Origin: Dysgonamonadaceae bacterium
Lineage (GTDB): Bacteria > Bacteroidota > Bacteroidia > Bacteroidales > Azobacteroidaceae
Length of the DNA stretch: 9,650 nucleotides
Assembly (NCBI GenBank): GCA_031256015.1
Contig: JAIRRK010000137.1
Span: forward strand, 1-9,650
Direction: 5' to 3'
A program made the position numbers and the translations under genes. This document shows positions 7,705 through 9,650 of the stretch, piece by piece. The notes under the pieces are model-generated. The model searched no databases. It saw nothing but the letters and a program-made list of their open reading frames with translations, and had not been told where the DNA came from. Position 1 is the first letter of the stretch. Every line of letters starts with the position of its first letter.

Positions 7705-8286
7705 TCACCATTCTTTAAGATACATATACAACATCCTCACAGGTAATCCCATTACATTATAGAATGAGCCTTGCAGATTCTCAACACCTACATAACCTAT
7801 CCATTCCTGAACTCCGTATGCTCCGGCCTTATCAAAAGGTTTATATTTTTCTATGTAATAGTCGATTTCTTCTTCGGTCAGTTCGGCGAATTTCACGTTG
7901 GATACCGCATAAAACATTTTTTGTTTTTCCAACGTGGTTAAAGCCACTCCCGTAATAACTTCATGGGTTTTCCCCGATAATTCCCGAAGCATGGCTTTGG
8001 CTTCAACGGCATCTTGAGGTTTGCCGAAAATTTTTCCGCCGAGCCAAACAATCGTATCGGCCGTGATTAGGAAAGTGTCTTTTTTTAGGAATGGATAACA
8101 GGCGTCTGCCTTTAATTTTGCAAGATAAATCGGAATTTCTTCTTTCTGCAACGCAGGCGGATAATTCTCTTCGACTTCGCTTAATAGTTTGACCTCAAAC
8201 TCCAAACCCAATCCCGAAAGAAGTTCTTTTCTTCTGGGAGAATTGGAAGCCAATATAATTTTGTATTCGGATAAATTTTCTAACAT
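7705..8286 (-). CDS. maf: Maf/YhdE-type nucleoside triphosphate pyrophosphatase
   Basis: Maf proteins hydrolyse non-canonical or excess nucleoside triphosphates to monophosphate and pyrophosphate. The YhdE branch prefers dTTP/UTP and modified pyrimidines and is linked to cell-division arrest when overproduced. The 193 residues match the family length. Motifs are ASNSPRRKELL (13-23), which binds the triphosphate, catalytic ADTIV with Asp77 (76-80), GKP (88-90), HEVITGV (108-114), KAGAYGVQ (153-160) and GSFYNVMGLP (173-182). KAGAYGVQ and the last motif are typical of the YhdE rather than the YceF branch. The ATG at 8286 lies 10 nt after the kdsC stop, and the stop abuts argB, so it is in the same transcript. 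Confidence 0.96.
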   Translation of the reverse strand: MLENLSEYKIILASNSPRRKELLSGLGLEFEVKLLSEVEENYPPALQKEEIPIYLAKLKADACYPFLKKDTFLITADTIVWLGGKIFGKPQDAVEAKAMLRELSGKTHEVITGVALTTLEKQKMFYAVSNVKFAELTEEEIDYYIEKYKPFDKAGAYGVQEWIGYVGVENLQGSFYNVMGLPVRMLYMYLKEW

Positions 8287-8296
8287 ACCATTTTAT

Positions 8297-8818
8297 TTAC
8301 CAGCCGAATGCATCAGCTTTCATCCAGTTATTCTGTACTTTCAAAACTTGTTCAATAATATCGCGGGCGACACCTTCTCCTCCTTTTTTGTGCGAAATAT
8401 AGTTAGATATGGCTTTGATTTCGGGAACTGCATCGGCAGGACAAGCCGGCAGTCCGACGATTTTCATTATTTCGTAATCAGGGATATCGTCGCCGACATA
8501 ACAAATTTCGTCCAATTGCAACCCTGTTTGATTCAGGAAATCACGAAACTCGTTCATCTTATACCGCGCTTTGAGGTAGATATACCGGAATCCTAAATTT
8601 TCGAAACGTTTTCGAACGGCATCGGTATCTCCTCCCGTAATAATACCCAGGTGATATCCTTGTTTTGCAGCTAATTGCAGGGCATATCCATCTTTTGTAT
8701 TGATAATCCGCATAGGCTCACCACCGGGATGCAAAGGGATAGTGTCGGAAGAAAGAACTCCATCAACATCAAAAACAAAACCTTTGATTTTTTTTAAATC
8801 ATAATTAATATTACTCAT
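8297..8818 (-). CDS. kdsC: 3-deoxy-D-manno-octulosonate 8-phosphate phosphatase (KdsC/YrbI family)
   Basis: This HAD-superfamily phosphatase removes the phosphate from Kdo-8-phosphate to give Kdo, for the inner core of lipopolysaccharide. Numbering is from the ATG at 8818 (173 aa, the usual size of these capless tetrameric enzymes). HAD motif I is FDVDGVLSSDT (15-25; Asp17 nucleophile, Asp19 acid/base), motif II is IITGGD (59-64), motif III is the Lys in YLKARYK (81-87) and motif IV is YVGDDIPD (107-114). The C-terminal HKKGGEGVARD (143-153) matches the tail that reaches a neighbouring active site in KdsC. An ATG 42 nt further upstream is rejected because the promoter -7 box lies inside that extension. 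First gene of the minus-strand run; maf follows after 10 nt. Related YrbI-type sugar-phosphate phosphatases are the main alternative. Confidence 0.93.
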   Translation of the reverse strand: MSNINYDLKKIKGFVFDVDGVLSSDTIPLHPGGEPMRIINTKDGYALQLAAKQGYHLGIITGGDTDAVRKRFENLGFRYIYLKARYKMNEFRDFLNQTGLQLDEICYVGDDIPDYEIMKIVGLPACPADAVPEIKAISNYISHKKGGEGVARDIIEQVLKVQNNWMKADAFGW

Positions 8819-8840
8819 AAAAGCCGATTGAACGCAGTTA

Positions 8841-8870
8841 CAAAGGTAATCGAATTTCATTAAAAAAAAT
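8841..8870 (-). promoter_or_regulatory. Bacteroidetes-type promoter for the kdsC-to-DUF6427 operon
   Basis: On the minus strand, 8848-8841 reads TACCTTTG, an exact match to the Bacteroidetes -7 consensus TAnnTTTG. About 20 nt upstream is a T-tract (8869-8862) in place of the -33 TTTG box, so the upstream element is weak. Transcription should start a few bases downstream, near 8833-8836, which leaves a leader of roughly 15-18 nt before the kdsC ATG at 8818. It is the only good match noticed upstream of any gene in the run. Confidence 0.6.
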
Positions 8871-8899
8871 CCATTTCTTCTAGGTCAATTCATTCAAGA

Positions 8900-9650
8900 G
8901 GAAAATTTTTTCATATTAAATCTGATGTCGAAATAGAATCAATCTATTTTTTATAAAATTCATCTTTTTTAAAGCTGTCAACGACGAATGATTGTTTAAT
9001 TAGAGAATTGAATCAATTATCTACCACAAAGATCTGCTGCTGATATTAGACAGAGAGAAAGTGCTCGCATTCGGTAAAAAGGCTCGTTTATAACACAAAT
9101 AGGGTGACAGGGAAACGGGCCTGGTGAATGCTTATATCCTGCTTCTTTTTTATTCAAGAGAAAGAAAATATGATTTATCTCAATGATATAAATAACAAAG
9201 TATTAGCTTTCAGTTTAAGTACTTCCCGATTTATCTCAGAGAAGAGAATAACTTTCGCTTCCTCTTATGCCGACTTTCTTCCTGATGGAAATATTATTTG
9301 GACGAATAAAGGATATTTGTCGAAAGAAATTCATTCCGATTCTTACTTTCTTGTCACAGATACAAACTTTACTGTATTAAAATTTTATCGACAAAGAATT
9401 TAAATCAGCTTATACCACCGGCGATCAAAAAAGCATCTATAATATTGAAAGCAAGTCTTTCATATATACACCTTTCAATCCGGTCATTTATCAAGTTTCG
9501 ACGGATGGATTATTTCCGGCGTTTAGATTATCTGTTAAGTGGCGAAAATTTCCTCCAACTGATTTTCTACAACAGATAACGACCAACGATGTGTCTTATT
9601 TTTCTAAACTTGAAAACTCTGATTATATTTCGTATTTTGGTTTGCGAGAA
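8900..9650 (+). pseudogene. Decayed 6-bladed beta-propeller protein gene, multiply frameshifted, runs off the window
   Basis: Switching frames recovers a continuous protein typical of the Bacteroidota 6-bladed beta-propeller family. In order: DVEIESIYFL (from 8924), then KLSTTNDCLIRE (8972-9007), then IESIIYHKDLLLILDRE (from 9007, other frame), FITQIG-x-QGNGPGE (9087-9128), IQEKENMIYLNDINNKVLAF (from 9152), and KEFKSAYTTGDQKSIY (from 9393) up to base 9650. The breaks are a TAA at 8954-8956, a one-base loss near 9007, a shift in the A-run 9076-9080, a TGA at 9105-9107 (CGA would give the expected Arg), a shift in the T-run 9146-9151, and a shift in the T-run 9383-9386. The usual lipoprotein signal peptide is not found; its place is taken by the kdsC promoter region, so the 5' end seems lost. 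The 91-codon open frame 9128-9403 is only one piece of this wreck. The 3' end is outside the window. Confidence 0.8.

Noticed and set aside
8819..8860. A 14-residue N-terminal extension of KdsC
   Set aside because: The -7 promoter box TACCTTTG lies within it, and homologues begin near the downstream ATG at 8818.
9128..9403. A free-standing 91-residue plus-strand gene
   Set aside because: It is an internal fragment of the propeller pseudogene: family-typical sequence continues in other frames on both sides and its first dozen codons are out of frame with the homology.

Overview
The window looks like chromosomal DNA from a member of the Bacteroidota, most likely order Bacteroidales; the genus cannot be read from it. 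Three signs point there: a RseP/Site-2 protease of the Bacteroidota type, a secreted peptidase very like Porphyromonas prolyl tripeptidyl peptidase, and a Bacteroidetes -7 promoter box (TAnnTTTG) instead of a -10/-35 pair. Shine-Dalgarno sequences are weak or absent, as is usual in this phylum.

Layout. (1) Bases 1-1115, plus strand: the C-terminal part of rseP; its catalytic N-terminus lies before the window. (2) Bases 1116-1278: a convergent intergenic region with an unusual fold, namely three abutting hairpins enclosed by a 20-bp imperfect inverted repeat. (3) Bases 1279-8818, minus strand: a tight seven-gene run in the order kdsC, maf, argB, rlmL-like THUMP methyltransferase, ptpA-like peptidase, purD, DUF6427-like membrane protein. 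Gaps are 10, 2, 43, -1, 35 and -4 nt, so one transcript from the promoter just upstream of kdsC is likely, with two points of translational coupling. (4) Bases about 8900-9650, plus strand: a decayed gene for a 6-bladed beta-propeller protein. It has at least two in-frame stops and four frameshifts, can be followed by switching frames, and runs off the window.

The minus-strand run mixes housekeeping functions: Kdo synthesis for lipopolysaccharide (kdsC), nucleotide-pool cleaning (maf), arginine synthesis (argB), 23S rRNA modification (rlmL), purine synthesis (purD) and exported peptide breakdown (ptpA), plus an unassigned inner-membrane protein. They do not form one pathway. The unit is best read as a growth-linked operon.

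No new defence or mobile system is evident. The two things most worth a second look are the structured intergenic element at 1115-1275 and the multiply broken propeller gene at the right edge.
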